Part shown: piece by piece, positions 1 to 6,782 of the stretch
Numbering within the stretch: the first letter of the stretch is position 1
Layout of the letters: each line of letters starts with the position of its first letter
Assembly (NCBI GenBank): GCA_043764135.1
Contig: JAYUKV010000091.1
Location: 1 to 11,011, forward strand
Direction of reading: 5' to 3'
DNA length: 11,011 bases
Source of the DNA: JAYUKV01 sp043764135
GTDB lineage: Bacteria > Patescibacteriota > JACMRA01
Position numbers and translations under genes: made by a program
Notes under the pieces: generated by a model
What the model was told of the DNA's origin: nothing
The model's database searches: none
The model's input: only the letters and a program-made list of their open reading frames with translations

Positions 1-41
1 ATATTAACTAAAAATTCATTTTCAGTTACTTTATTATTCAT
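1..41 (-). CDS. Possible N-terminus of a gene running off the left edge
   Basis: An ATG at 41 opens a reading frame leftwards to the window edge, giving MNNKVTENEFLVN (13 residues) with no stop. A TTGACA box on the minus strand at 77-72 lies 36 bases before the ATG, the same distance seen before the leaderless genes in this window. Only 13 codons are visible, so no function can be proposed and the frame could be chance. Confidence 0.35.
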   Translation of the reverse strand, partial: MNNKVTENEFLVN

Positions 42-48
42 AAATCTA

Positions 49-77
49 ACATTTATCTTGAATTAAATCATGTCAAT
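49..77 (-). promoter_or_regulatory. Possible promoter for the left-edge gene
   Basis: A perfect TTGACA on the minus strand (77-72) is followed by an AT-rich stretch. The best -10 candidates at 55-49 match TATAAT at only about three positions. Transcription would start almost on the ATG at 41. It is divergent from the promoter at 108-136. Confidence 0.35.
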
Positions 78-107
78 AAAAAGTGTTAAGTCTTCAGCAA
101 TTTTACC

Positions 108-136
108 TTGACATAAGACAGAAAGTGAGCTAAATT
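108..136 (+). promoter_or_regulatory. Promoter of the 171-644 gene
   Basis: TTGACA at 108-113, a 17-base spacer and TAAATT at 131-136. The expected transcription start is near 143, giving a leader of about 28 bases that begins just before a hairpin. Confidence 0.7.
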
Positions 137-146
137 AAATTAAGAC

Positions 147-162
147 CTCTATCAAAATAGAG
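147..162 (+). promoter_or_regulatory. 5' leader hairpin before the 171 start codon
   Basis: CTCTAT (147-152) pairs with ATAGAG (157-162) around a CAAA loop, eight bases before the ATG and within a few bases of the predicted transcription start. It may protect the 5' end or modulate initiation. GAGAG at 160-164 could act as a weak Shine-Dalgarno, partly inside the stem. Confidence 0.5.
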
Positions 163-170
163 AGAAAATA

Positions 171-644
171 ATGGCATTAACCTTTTACTTGCTCCTGAAC
201 AACCCTAAAGAGGGTAACAGCTTTTCAATAATGGCGATAAATGGGTCCCCCAAAATTTCAGGGGGAATTCTGCACAAAGGAATCACTATTCCTTTTCCCA
301 AAGATCAGCGTTGCGTTGATCATTTGGTCAAACGCGGTTGGGACTTAGAATCTGATAAACCTCAAGAGGTGGTTTTTCACTATCAAGTAAATCTACCATC
401 ACCTTATCACATTAATCCGACTAGAAGAGAAGCAGACGGTACAATTACTTTAAAATCACATCACACCTACTCTGGTCACAATGTGATCAGCGATTCGCGT
501 TTGGATTGGTTTGGAATTTGTAATCAACAGTTCTTCGGTGCTTACAACACTATGGCAGATAAGGGGAAATATCCTCCCCTTGAACTGCAGATTTTCAAAT
601 CAGAAGTACATCCAAATACACTTTTTGGCCTAGGCTTGAATTAG
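171..644 (+). CDS. Orphan protein of unknown function, 157 aa
   Basis: I do not recognise this protein. It is 157 residues, soluble by appearance, with no signal peptide, membrane segment or nucleotide-binding motif. It has many His, Asn and Pro residues and ends in FGLGLN. It is a complete transcription unit: consensus-like promoter at 108-136, leader hairpin, ATG at 171, TAG stop, and a strong terminator at 673-708. It stands alone, converging on the FMN reductase gene. Its codon choice looks less AT-biased than its neighbours, with CGC, CGG-type and GGG codons, and its first third contains a G/C-run inverted repeat (TCCCCC 246-251, GGGGGA 261-266). The setting resembles the other orphans at 4530-5381, 6222-6620 and 8968-9350. 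Gene reality is well supported by promoter plus terminator; function is unknown. Confidence 0.8.
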   Translation: MALTFYLLLNNPKEGNSFSIMAINGSPKISGGILHKGITIPFPKDQRCVDHLVKRGWDLESDKPQEVVFHYQVNLPSPYHINPTRREADGTITLKSHHTYSGHNVISDSRLDWFGICNQQFFGAYNTMADKGKYPPLELQIFKSEVHPNTLFGLGLN

Positions 645-672
645 TAATTTGATTTGCTGATTTAATTCTGAT

Positions 673-708
673 TGCACTTTGAACAATAGTTTGAGGTGCA
701 TTTTTTTT
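673..708 (+). terminator. Intrinsic terminator of the 171-644 gene
   Basis: A 12-pair stem (673-684 with 689-700, loop AATA) with a few G-U pairs is followed directly by eight T (701-708). It ends before the convergent stop codon at 729. Confidence 0.9.
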
Positions 709-728
709 CTCTAAAATACACAAAAGTA

Positions 729-1331
729 TTACATCCCATTTTTAAAACGATTATCAAAAGGTAAAGTCTTAGCCAATCCTGCTAACCTTTCACAATATTG
801 ATCTAATATCTCCAGAGCAAATATTATCCTATCTCTAATATATTGATCTTCTGAGTTATTGGTGTTTAACTCTGTGTTTAATACTTCTGAATTATTTCTT
901 ACGATTATATGCTCTGGAATAAATAATAATTTATTATTTTTACTTCCAAATGCTCTTACTTCTGTAATTGGATAAGCTCCTCCTCTGGCATTAGAATTAG
1001 TAACGATTAATACAGGTTTATGAGCTACTTCATCTCCTGTCGCCAAGAATAGATTGAAGTTATTGTAAGCAGGGCTTGCCATTCCATGATATTCAGGAAT
1101 TACAAATACATATCCGTCTGCTTCGCTTAATTGCTGTTTAATTGGGTTAAGAATCGTTTCCCACTTTGGGTCTTTATTCCAGACTCCTTCGTCCCAGATC
1201 GGCAGATTGAGTGCGATATAATTCATAACACTTGAGTTAGCTCCATAGACAGAGGCGATGTAATTAGCTATTTTACCGCTTCCTGAATTAACTCTAAGAG
1301 AAAAGTTAATAATTAAAATTTTAGATTTCAT
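729..1331 (-). CDS. NAD(P)H-dependent FMN reductase-like flavoprotein
   Basis: A 200-residue flavodoxin-fold protein of the FMN_red type (NADPH-dependent FMN reductase family), which passes electrons from NAD(P)H to bound or free flavin in the cytoplasm. Visible marks are the N-terminal strand ILIINF, the flavin phosphate loop SLRVNSGSGKIA (about residues 11-22), and the isoalloxazine-contacting PEYHGMASPAYNNF (about 79-92, compare PEYN...LKN). Length is normal for the family. Its ATG overlaps the 3' end of the upstream membrane-protein gene by 11 bases, so the two are cotranscribed and probably translationally coupled. The physiological substrate cannot be read from the sequence; quinone or azo reduction are alternatives within the same superfamily. 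Confidence 0.85.
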   Translation of the reverse strand: MKSKILIINFSLRVNSGSGKIANYIASVYGANSSVMNYIALNLPIWDEGVWNKDPKWETILNPIKQQLSEADGYVFVIPEYHGMASPAYNNFNLFLATGDEVAHKPVLIVTNSNARGGAYPITEVRAFGSKNNKLLFIPEHIIVRNNSEVLNTELNTNNSEDQYIRDRIIFALEILDQYCERLAGLAKTLPFDNRFKNGM

Positions 1332-2166
1332 ATTGTAAATAATTATACCTCAACCTATTATTATCCGATGTAAACTCGAGATCAAGCTTTGGAGTATTAA
1401 GCGGGTATGAAAGATCGTTTACAGATTTTATTGATTTATCGTTATCAGTCAATTGAGAAACTTGGATAGAACCCGTATAAACTATTTCTTGAGATTTATT
1501 AGTTAGAATATAGTGAAATTTAATATTATTTAAGGTTTTACTTGATACATTATTAAGTAAATAATTTAAGTTAAAAAAGTCATCTCTAGAAGTATCTATT
1601 GCAAGATTAGAAACTTCAACAACTTTTTTATCAAATTTGACCAGGTCGGTCGGGATAATGTTTACAATATCTGACTCTTTGGTTAAGAAATTAATTTTCA
1701 TTTTAGTGGCTTTAGACGAAGCATAGTGTGTTAAGTAGAATACCTCTTTTGGTAGTATAAAATTCTCATATCTAGTATCGTCTTTATCAATTTCATTGTT
1801 GTTAGCATCGAAGAACTGTATTTTATAGTATATTTTTCTAAAACCAAATTTTACATTATCTCTGTTGTTAACTCTACTAAAAAACATTCTTTTACCGCTT
1901 TTTAAATCTATAAACTTTTCTTGGTCAATAATAATTTGTACATCTTCCTTTTTAGGAACAAGTGTTGAAAATAATCCTGTGCTTTTATCCAAAGTATAAC
2001 TATAACCAAATGCTCCAAGAGAATAAGCTAATGGTACTATTAACAAAGTTATTATAGGTAAGGCCATTACCCAATAGCGAATATTCTTTCTTAATTCTAG
2101 AATTAATAACTGCAGTCTAAATCCAAACTTATACATATATAAGTACAATTTTAACAACTTTGTCAT
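1321..2166 (-). CDS. Membrane-anchored protein of unknown function, 281 aa
   Basis: Not recognised as a named family. A basic N-terminus (about residues 1-31) is followed by one strong hydrophobic segment (about 32-52, WVMALPIITLLIVPLAYSLG), then about 225 polar residues rich in Asn, Lys, Asp and Thr with alternating beta-like patterns. The likely topology is a short inside tail, one membrane helix and a large extracytoplasmic domain. Such single-pass anchored beta-rich proteins are common near the cell surface. It is first in a two-gene unit with the FMN reductase (11-base overlap). Its ATG lies only 42 bases from the divergent methyltransferase ATG, so both promoters share that stretch and the mRNA should have almost no leader. 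Confidence 0.75.
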   Translation of the reverse strand: MTKLLKLYLYMYKFGFRLQLLILELRKNIRYWVMALPIITLLIVPLAYSLGAFGYSYTLDKSTGLFSTLVPKKEDVQIIIDQEKFIDLKSGKRMFFSRVNNRDNVKFGFRKIYYKIQFFDANNNEIDKDDTRYENFILPKEVFYLTHYASSKATKMKINFLTKESDIVNIIPTDLVKFDKKVVEVSNLAIDTSRDDFFNLNYLLNNVSSKTLNNIKFHYILTNKSQEIVYTGSIQVSQLTDNDKSIKSVNDLSYPLNTPKLDLEFTSDNNRLRYNYLQYEI

Positions 2167-2169
2167 TTA

Positions 2170-2198
2170 TTGACAACCTATATCAAAATAAGCATGAT
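2170..2198 (+). promoter_or_regulatory. Promoter of the methyltransferase gene, near-leaderless
   Basis: TTGACA at 2170-2175, 17-base spacer, CATGAT at 2193-2198 (4 of 6 to TATAAT). Expected start near 2205, giving a leader of about 4 bases before the ATG at 2209. This means the in-frame TTG at 2170 is the -35 box and not a start codon. Confidence 0.55.
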
Positions 2199-2203
2199 AC
2201 CAA
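2177..2203 (-). promoter_or_regulatory. Possible promoter of the 2166-1321 gene
   Basis: On the minus strand TTGGTA (2203-2198), a short 15-base spacer and TATAGG (2182-2177) would start transcription near 2170, four bases before the ATG. It is a weak match, proposed mainly because no other space is available between the divergent genes. Confidence 0.35.
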
Positions 2204-2208
2204 TAATA

Positions 2209-2961
2209 ATGACTAACAAAAATACATCTAAAGCACTCAATTCATGGGGTCAAGTTGCTGATTGGTATGATACTATGATGGACAATCCAAAATCATTTCA
2301 ATCTAATGTAATTCTCCCTAATTTACGAAGGACACTTAATCTTAAACCATCAGATGTAGTTCTTGATCTTGCTTGTGGGCAAGGTTTCTTCGCTGCCCAA
2401 TTCGAGAATAACTGTAAGTTATATGGAATTGATATAAGTAAGGAATTAGTTGATCTCGCCAGATTAAAATGTACTAAGTCTAAATTTATTGTTTCACCTG
2501 CAGAATCAATAGACAAATTAGACTTGCCTCAATTCGATAAAGTATATACTATACTCGCCATGCAAAACATTAAAGGCCTTGATAAAACCATAAAGAATGT
2601 TGCTTCTAAAATGAAACAAGGAGCTACTTGGTCAATTGTGCTTAATCATCCTTGTTTTAGGCAGTTAAGAGCCTCTGAATGGTACTATTCTCGGGAAACA
2701 GATATACAATATAGAATGTTATCAAGATATATGACTTCATACTCAGAAGAGATATTGATGAACCCTTCAAAGAAAAATAGTCCTAAAACCCTAACTTATC
2801 ACAGACCTTTGCAAGACTATATCAAGCTAGCCAAGAACAATGGACTATATCTAACTAACATGGAAGAGTGGATTAGCCATATACCCCAAGATACAGATTA
2901 TAAGGATACTGCACGTAAAGAATTTCCTTTATTTTGTCTCCTAGAATTTAAAAAAATATAA
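2209..2961 (+). CDS. Class I SAM-dependent methyltransferase
   Basis: About 250 residues from ATG 2209. The Rossmann methyltransferase motif I, VVLDLACGQGFFAAQF, is followed by motif II LYGIDISKELVDLAR (acidic residue for the SAM ribose) and an acidic motif around KYTILAMQNIKGLDKT-like sequence, then a motif near WSIVLNHPCFR. This matches the Methyltransf_11/25 type of small-molecule or lipid methyltransferases (UbiE-like fold). The substrate is not determinable. The frame stays open upstream to a TTG at 2170 and an ATG at 2194, but TTGACA/CATGAT promoter elements occupy that stretch, so 2209 is preferred. It stands first of three same-strand genes that each appear to have their own promoter, and has no visible terminator after it. 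Confidence 0.85.
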   Translation: MTNKNTSKALNSWGQVADWYDTMMDNPKSFQSNVILPNLRRTLNLKPSDVVLDLACGQGFFAAQFENNCKLYGIDISKELVDLARLKCTKSKFIVSPAESIDKLDLPQFDKVYTILAMQNIKGLDKTIKNVASKMKQGATWSIVLNHPCFRQLRASEWYYSRETDIQYRMLSRYMTSYSEEILMNPSKKNSPKTLTYHRPLQDYIKLAKNNGLYLTNMEEWISHIPQDTDYKDTARKEFPLFCLLEFKKI

Positions 2962-2962
2962 A

Positions 2963-2992
2963 TTGATTATACTTTAAAACAAACAATAAACC
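2963..2992 (+). promoter_or_regulatory. Weak promoter of the CPBP gene
   Basis: TTGATT at 2963-2968, about 18 bases, then TAAACC at 2987-2992. The ATG at 3003 lies 40 bases after the -35, the spacing seen for other near-leaderless genes here. The -10 match is poor; TATACT at 2968-2973 is an alternative without a good -35. Confidence 0.35.
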
Positions 2993-3002
2993 AATCACAA
3001 CT

Positions 3003-3857
3003 ATGCACCCTCTAGCAATATTACTTAAATTTATTAAAAACCCATATAACCCTATTGAAAACCTTAAAACCTATCAAGTTGTTAAGCATTTGTTTGCTTA
3101 TGTATTCTTTGGAATAACTTCGAATGTAATAATATTTGGGATAATTCAAGCAGTCGCACCTTCTAAAGCAGTAGAAAATGTAAGTCCGGCGATTACTGTT
3201 AATAACTGGTCTGAAGCTTGGGTGTTTATAATACAAGCTGTATTACTTGCTCCTTTGGTTGAAGAGTTCTTGTTTAGAGGACCTATAAGTAAAGGAAGCA
3301 CAGTATTTAAAAAAATTTCTTTTTCATTTGCTCTTTTTTTGCTTTTATTCGTACTTCAAAGTATCCAAATCACAGCCACAAAAATACTAGGTTACAATAA
3401 ATTAGCATTCTTAATAGCTGCTATAGTTATAGGTTTAGCAGTCCCATTACTAATAAGTAATAAAGCTTACAATAGTCCAAGATTTACCAATATATATATC
3501 TATTTACAAGCTATAATATTTGCGCTATTCCATATTAATAATACTAACTTTAGTTCTAGTTTTGCATATATACTTGCGCCGTTTTTGATTCTTAACCAAC
3601 TTTATTTGGGATTTGTAACTGCTCTTGTTGCTAGGAATTATGGTTTTATGAAAGCTGTATTACTACATTTAATAAATAACTTTATCTCAGTTTTAATAGT
3701 TGTTGCACTTTCTATTGATGGTAATATTTTAATTCGAATCACTTTAGCTATACTTGCTATTAGTGCTTATTTATATGGGCTTTGGGCATTTTTAGATGAA
3801 ACATTTATTCATTATAAGAGCAATAAAGACAAAGGCATAGACATTAGGCTATCATAA
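3003..3857 (+). CDS. CPBP-family intramembrane metalloprotease
   Basis: A 284-residue polytopic membrane protein with several hydrophobic segments (about 32-52, 72-88, 104-121, 134-151, 164-177, 188-210, 217-236, 240-265). It carries the three motifs of the CPBP (CAAX protease and bacteriocin-processing, ABI) family: EExxxR as EEFLFR (E87, E88, R92), FxxxH as FALFH (F173, H177), and HxxxN as HLINN (H222, N226). These are the metal and catalytic residues, so the enzyme should be active. Family members cleave prenylated proteins or peptides inside the membrane; in bacteria substrates are rarely known, and roles include bacteriocin immunity or maturation. No peptide precursor is visible beside it. 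There is no Shine-Dalgarno before the ATG. Confidence 0.88.
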   Translation: MHPLAILLKFIKNPYNPIENLKTYQVVKHLFAYVFFGITSNVIIFGIIQAVAPSKAVENVSPAITVNNWSEAWVFIIQAVLLAPLVEEFLFRGPISKGSTVFKKISFSFALFLLLFVLQSIQITATKILGYNKLAFLIAAIVIGLAVPLLISNKAYNSPRFTNIYIYLQAIIFALFHINNTNFSSSFAYILAPFLILNQLYLGFVTALVARNYGFMKAVLLHLINNFISVLIVVALSIDGNILIRITLAILAISAYLYGLWAFLDETFIHYKSNKDKGIDIRLS

Positions 3858-3859
3858 GA

Positions 3860-3888
3860 ATGACAAAAAATAAATTAAAATATATTAT
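3860..3888 (+). promoter_or_regulatory. Promoter of the lepA fragment, predicted leaderless
   Basis: ATGACA at 3860-3865, 17-base spacer, TATTAT at 3883-3888 (5 of 6). Six bases separate the -10 from the ATG at 3895, so transcription should start on the start codon itself. Confidence 0.65.
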
Positions 3889-3894
3889 AACTTT

Positions 3895-4458
3895 ATGGAT
3901 CTAAAACATATACGAAACTTTAGTATCATTGCACATATTGATCACGGTAAAAGCACTTTATCTGATAGACTAATGGAGTTAACTGGCACTTTGACAACTA
4001 GAGAACTCAAGAGCCAAACACTTGATAAAATGGATATAGAAAGGGAAAGAGGAATCACAATTAAATTACAACCAGTTAGGATGGATTATACACTAGAAGG
4101 CGAGAAATTTGTACTTAATCTTATCGATACTCCAGGTCATGTTGACTTTGCATATGAAGTCTCTAGATCACTTGCAGCATGTGAAGGAGCTGTTCTTGTA
4201 GTTGACGCTTCTCAGGGAATTCAAGCACAGACTTTAGCTAATTTATACACTGCCATGGAGTTAGATTTGGTTATCATTCCAGTACTTAATAAGATAGACT
4301 TACCAAACGCTGATATCGATGCACGAGCAGAAGAGATTGAAAAGATATTGGGATATTCTAGAGAAGATATACTCTGCGTAAGCGCAAAGACAGGAGCAGG
4401 AGTAAAAGAATTATTAGAAGCAATAGTCAAGCGTGTCCCAGCGCCTAAAGACTTATAA
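3895..4458 (+). CDS. lepA: LepA/EF4 N-terminal fragment: GTPase domain only
   Basis: 187 residues that align well to the first third of elongation factor 4 (LepA, normally about 600 residues), a ribosome-associated translational GTPase. All GTP-binding motifs are intact: G1 AHIDHGKST, switch I with MDIERERGITIK, G3 DTPGHVDF, G4 NKIDLP and G5 SAKTG. The frame ends at a TAA right after KRVPAPKDL, where full-length proteins continue into domain II. No continuation is found in any frame downstream, and the convergent terminator and gene at 4475-5381 follow within 20 bases. The fragment keeps a good promoter and clean GTPase motifs, so it may still be expressed, but domains II to V that contact the ribosome and tRNA are absent. 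Either truncation by an insertion or rearrangement, or a split gene with the rest elsewhere. Confidence 0.9.
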   Translation: MDLKHIRNFSIIAHIDHGKSTLSDRLMELTGTLTTRELKSQTLDKMDIERERGITIKLQPVRMDYTLEGEKFVLNLIDTPGHVDFAYEVSRSLAACEGAVLVVDASQGIQAQTLANLYTAMELDLVIIPVLNKIDLPNADIDARAEEIEKILGYSREDILCVSAKTGAGVKELLEAIVKRVPAPKDL

Positions 4459-4474
4459 TTTTGTTTAGACATAC

Positions 4475-4502
4475 AATAATAAAACCTCTACATTTGTAGA
4501 GG
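4475..4502 (-). terminator. Intrinsic terminator of the 5381-4530 gene
   Basis: CCTCTACA (4485-4492) and TGTAGAGG (4495-4502) form a tight stem. On the minus strand it is followed by TTTTATTATT (4484-4475), while the plus-strand side lacks a T run, so it serves the minus-strand gene. Confidence 0.8.
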
Positions 4503-4529
4503 ATCTGGTTAAGGTCTGGTTTAATTTAG

Positions 4530-5381
4530 TTATTGAGGAAAAAGTTCACTCATCTGAACAACACTACATTTGGTAACTTCAGATTTGTGCACATAACCCC
4601 ATTGATCAACAAAAACTGAAAATCGAGTTGGGGTTAGCTTAAGATAATATGGATCGCAAGACTTGATAGTATATCTCCAACTTTTAGAGATATTGAGGAT
4701 ATCAGATTTATCAAATTCGATTTGTTTAGAATATCCTTCTTCCAAAATCAAATCATCAAAACAAGGACTTGAATTGTAAAACGGTCCGATATAGTAAGAC
4801 TCAACACCAGATGTGTCAGTACGGTAGAACCCGGTTAATGATTTGTTAACTTCAGGTTCTTGCGTGTATTGATAGATCTGAATCAAATTATTGTCATCTA
4901 CAATATAGATATTGGTAGATCGACGATAAGCAATTTGATTTAAATCAACACATCCGCGAAACCGATCAATCTTTGAAGCTGAGTTACCATACATTCTGCC
5001 ATCTTCACCGAAAAAGGGAAAGTAAATGTCTTTGAGAGCAAATTTCAATGCTTTTACTGCGCATTCAGAGTTGATCAGAAGATTTTCTCTTACATACGAA
5101 TAAAACTCATCGTAGGACATACCAACAAATCGTTTAACAACACCTCTGATTGCGGGTAAATACTGATTCGTTCTACGATAATCCCAATTCTTGTAATATG
5201 GACTACCCTTAGTTGGTAAATCCATTAACAAAGCTTCAACTGATTCACACAATTCTTCATCGTTAAAATCTGACAATGCAGGATTATAACTTTTCCGATA
5301 TTTCATCCACGCAGGTGGAGTCTTTTTAATGCTTCGACCAGATTGGGCAGCTTCACGATGAAGATAACGCTTGGTTCTCAT
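4530..5381 (-). CDS. Orphan protein of unknown function, 283 aa
   Basis: Not confidently recognised. The N-terminus is strongly basic (RTKRYLHREAAQSGRSIKK). A middle part reads LPAIRGVVKRFVGMSYDEFYSYVREN (about residues 75-100), an amphipathic helical segment followed by FFGEDGRMYG (about 121-130) and NIYIVDDNNLIQIYQY (about 157-172). From memory this order faintly recalls uncharacterised bacterial proteins with a 'VGRPWDKVYSEI' helix followed by a short 'YVDPRTGLLR' strand; I cannot confirm it. The C-terminal third is rich in Tyr, Phe, Ser and Asp. There is no signal peptide or membrane segment. It is a complete transcription unit with promoter 5438-5410, a short leader and a terminator at 4502-4475, converging on the truncated lepA. 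Confidence 0.8.
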   Translation of the reverse strand: MRTKRYLHREAAQSGRSIKKTPPAWMKYRKSYNPALSDFNDEELCESVEALLMDLPTKGSPYYKNWDYRRTNQYLPAIRGVVKRFVGMSYDEFYSYVRENLLINSECAVKALKFALKDIYFPFFGEDGRMYGNSASKIDRFRGCVDLNQIAYRRSTNIYIVDDNNLIQIYQYTQEPEVNKSLTGFYRTDTSGVESYYIGPFYNSSPCFDDLILEEGYSKQIEFDKSDILNISKSWRYTIKSCDPYYLKLTPTRFSVFVDQWGYVHKSEVTKCSVVQMSELFPQ

Positions 5382-5409
5382 TGATTACTTTCGTAAAGGT
5401 CTATTTCTG

Positions 5410-5438
5410 TTTTTATTTTAAATTAATCTTATTGTCAA
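5410..5438 (-). promoter_or_regulatory. Promoter of the 5381-4530 gene
   Basis: TTGACA on the minus strand (5438-5433), 17-base spacer, TAAAAA (5415-5410). Expected start near 5403 and a 22-base leader. That leader contains AGACCT followed by a small CTTT-ACG-AAAG hairpin and has no clear Shine-Dalgarno. Confidence 0.55.
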
Positions 5439-5532
5439 GAGATACACACTTTATATATATCTATAAAACTAAGATGATAAGTCAGAATAGTTGATTAAAT
5501 TAACACTCAATCTACTATACTAAATTATCTCT

Positions 5533-6108
5533 TTACTTAACCAAAACAGATCTAATTTCACTTTTTTTGATAGGTCCTAATACTCTTGAATCATAGCTCG
5601 ATGGTCTATTGTCACCCAAAACATAATATTCATCTTGCTTTAATAATATTTCATCATACTCATAGGAACAATTAGGCTGGGCACAGGTTGGAAGTGATTT
5701 TTGGTTTCCATCTTTATTTAGATATGGTTCAAATAATTCTATATTTTCCCCATTGATATTTGTAATATATAATCGTTGGTTATTGATTAATACTCTTTCA
5801 TTTGGCAATCCAACAATTCTTCTAATATACTCTTCTCCATCACGATTAACAATAACAATATTGGATTTGTTTATAAATAGGTTTGTTTTTAAGAAGTTTA
5901 ACTTTTCTCCATCTTTTATTGTAGGGTACATTGAGCTACCGTAATAACTCACCTGCTCTATGATATTCCATTTAATTATATAAAACCCTACAGATGTAAC
6001 CAAGAAAACTACAATAAATATCCTCAAAAAATTTCTAATATCTAAATATCTATTTGGATTTAAGAAGTCATGCAATTCTTGTGGATTAATATTCTTTTGA
6101 TTATTCAT
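5533..6108 (-). CDS. lepB: Signal peptidase I with Arg at the catalytic Lys position
   Basis: A 191-residue S26 signal peptidase: an N-terminal cytoplasmic tail, one membrane helix (about residues 28-46), then the extracytoplasmic catalytic domain that cleaves signal peptides. Visible boxes are GSSMYPTI (nucleophile Ser59 before Met), YIRRIVGLPNE (box D) and GDNRPSSYDSRVLGP (box E). In box D the family normally has YIKR, where Lys is the general base; here the codon at 5823-5821 is AGA, giving Arg96. Two Cys (TCAQPNC, about 141-147) lie in an insertion before box E. The frame is open to a TTG at 6117, but that triplet overlaps the -10 box TAGATT, so ATG 6108 is chosen and the mRNA should be leaderless. 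No terminator is evident after the stop. Confidence 0.88.
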   Translation of the reverse strand: MNNQKNINPQELHDFLNPNRYLDIRNFLRIFIVVFLVTSVGFYIIKWNIIEQVSYYGSSMYPTIKDGEKLNFLKTNLFINKSNIVIVNRDGEEYIRRIVGLPNERVLINNQRLYITNINGENIELFEPYLNKDGNQKSLPTCAQPNCSYEYDEILLKQDEYYVLGDNRPSSYDSRVLGPIKKSEIRSVLVK

Positions 6109-6115
6109 TCCGTCC

Positions 6116-6144
6116 AATCTAAAATATTAACCCAAAATAATCAA
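6116..6144 (-). promoter_or_regulatory. Promoter of the signal peptidase gene, predicted leaderless
   Basis: TTGATT (6144-6139), 17-base spacer and TAGATT (6121-6116) on the minus strand, seven bases before ATG 6108. It lies just beyond the terminator of the upstream gene. Confidence 0.55.
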
Positions 6145-6145
6145 A

Positions 6146-6188
6146 TAAATAAATAAATAATCCCGTAAAAATAAAAATTTTTACGGGA
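6146..6188 (-). terminator. Intrinsic terminator of the 6620-6222 gene
   Basis: A 12-pair perfect stem (6161-6172 with 6177-6188) around AAAA, containing CCCG/CGGG. On the minus strand it is followed by a T-rich tail TTATTTATTTATTT. Confidence 0.8.
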
Positions 6189-6221
6189 ATAAAGAACAAG
6201 TTTTTTAACTTTGGTTTTAGA

Positions 6222-6620
6222 TTACCTGGCAACCATTGGCTGCCATTGAATATCCTCAACCTTCAAACAATGCTTAGGCATTAACAAATTCTTAAGAGCA
6301 ATGACAGAATCATTAATTAAAACGGTATTGCTTACCCCATAATTGAACAACTCATTAACAGATGCTTCTAAGTAAGTCACAAGGATGGTTTCAGCAATTT
6401 CTTTGGGATCAAAAATCAATTTTCCACTCTCGTCTTTTTCAACCAAAAATTGAAAACTTTGAAGAGGTCCAGCCAACTCAAAACGTTCATATTTAAGATC
6501 AGCTGATTGTCCGTGCGAGATGGTCAAGCCTTTGTGATTCAAAGGAATCTTAATATCAGGCTTTTGATTTGCAGAATTCGAAATAATAGCAACCAAACGA
6601 TCAAATTCGATTTGAAACAT
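6222..6620 (-). CDS. Orphan protein of unknown function, 132 aa
   Basis: Unrecognised, 132 residues, soluble, mildly acidic, mixed alpha/beta by pattern. The N-terminal FQIEFDRLVAII is followed by beta-like segments (about 25-62, IPLNHKGLTIS and FQFLVEKDESGKLIF) and a helical part (about 72-94, KEIAETILVTYLEASVNELF). No cysteine cluster, P-loop or signal peptide. The gene is an isolated unit: promoter TTGACA-17-TATAAA at 6684-6656, leader of about 29 bases, AAAAAGG six bases before the ATG as Shine-Dalgarno, and a hairpin terminator at 6188-6146. It is divergent from pheS. Same layout as the other orphan genes in this window. Confidence 0.8.
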   Translation of the reverse strand: MFQIEFDRLVAIISNSANQKPDIKIPLNHKGLTISHGQSADLKYERFELAGPLQSFQFLVEKDESGKLIFDPKEIAETILVTYLEASVNELFNYGVSNTVLINDSVIALKNLLMPKHCLKVEDIQWQPMVAR

Positions 6621-6655
6621 AATATACCTTTTTTTGAAGCTTTGTCAGTAAAATT

Positions 6656-6684
6656 TTTATACCATAACTATAAGCTTATGTCAA
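6656..6684 (-). promoter_or_regulatory. Strong promoter of the 6620-6222 gene
   Basis: TTGACA (6684-6679), 17-base spacer, TATAAA (6661-6656) on the minus strand. The best consensus match in the window. Expected start near 6649; an AAAAAGG Shine-Dalgarno sits at about 6633-6627. Confidence 0.75.
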
Positions 6685-6741
6685 AAAAATAAAATTACAC
6701 ACTTAAATTTTTAAAATAAACCTTTATCTATCTCCCAAATA

Positions 6742-6770
6742 TTGACAATTTTCCCTACTCAATCAATTCT
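6742..6770 (+). promoter_or_regulatory. Promoter of the pheS-gatD-yraN operon, near-leaderless
   Basis: A perfect TTGACA at 6742-6747 with a weak -10 (AATTCT, 6765-6770, 17-base spacer). The ATG at 6783 is 41 bases from the -35, so the leader would be at most about 6 bases. No Shine-Dalgarno. Confidence 0.5.
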
Positions 6771-6782
6771 TAATCATATATT

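Noticed and set aside
2170..2208. TTG at 2170 or ATG at 2194 as methyltransferase start
   Set aside because: TTGACA at 2170 and CATGAT at 2193 form a 17-spaced promoter; the first plausible codon after the expected transcript start is ATG 2209.
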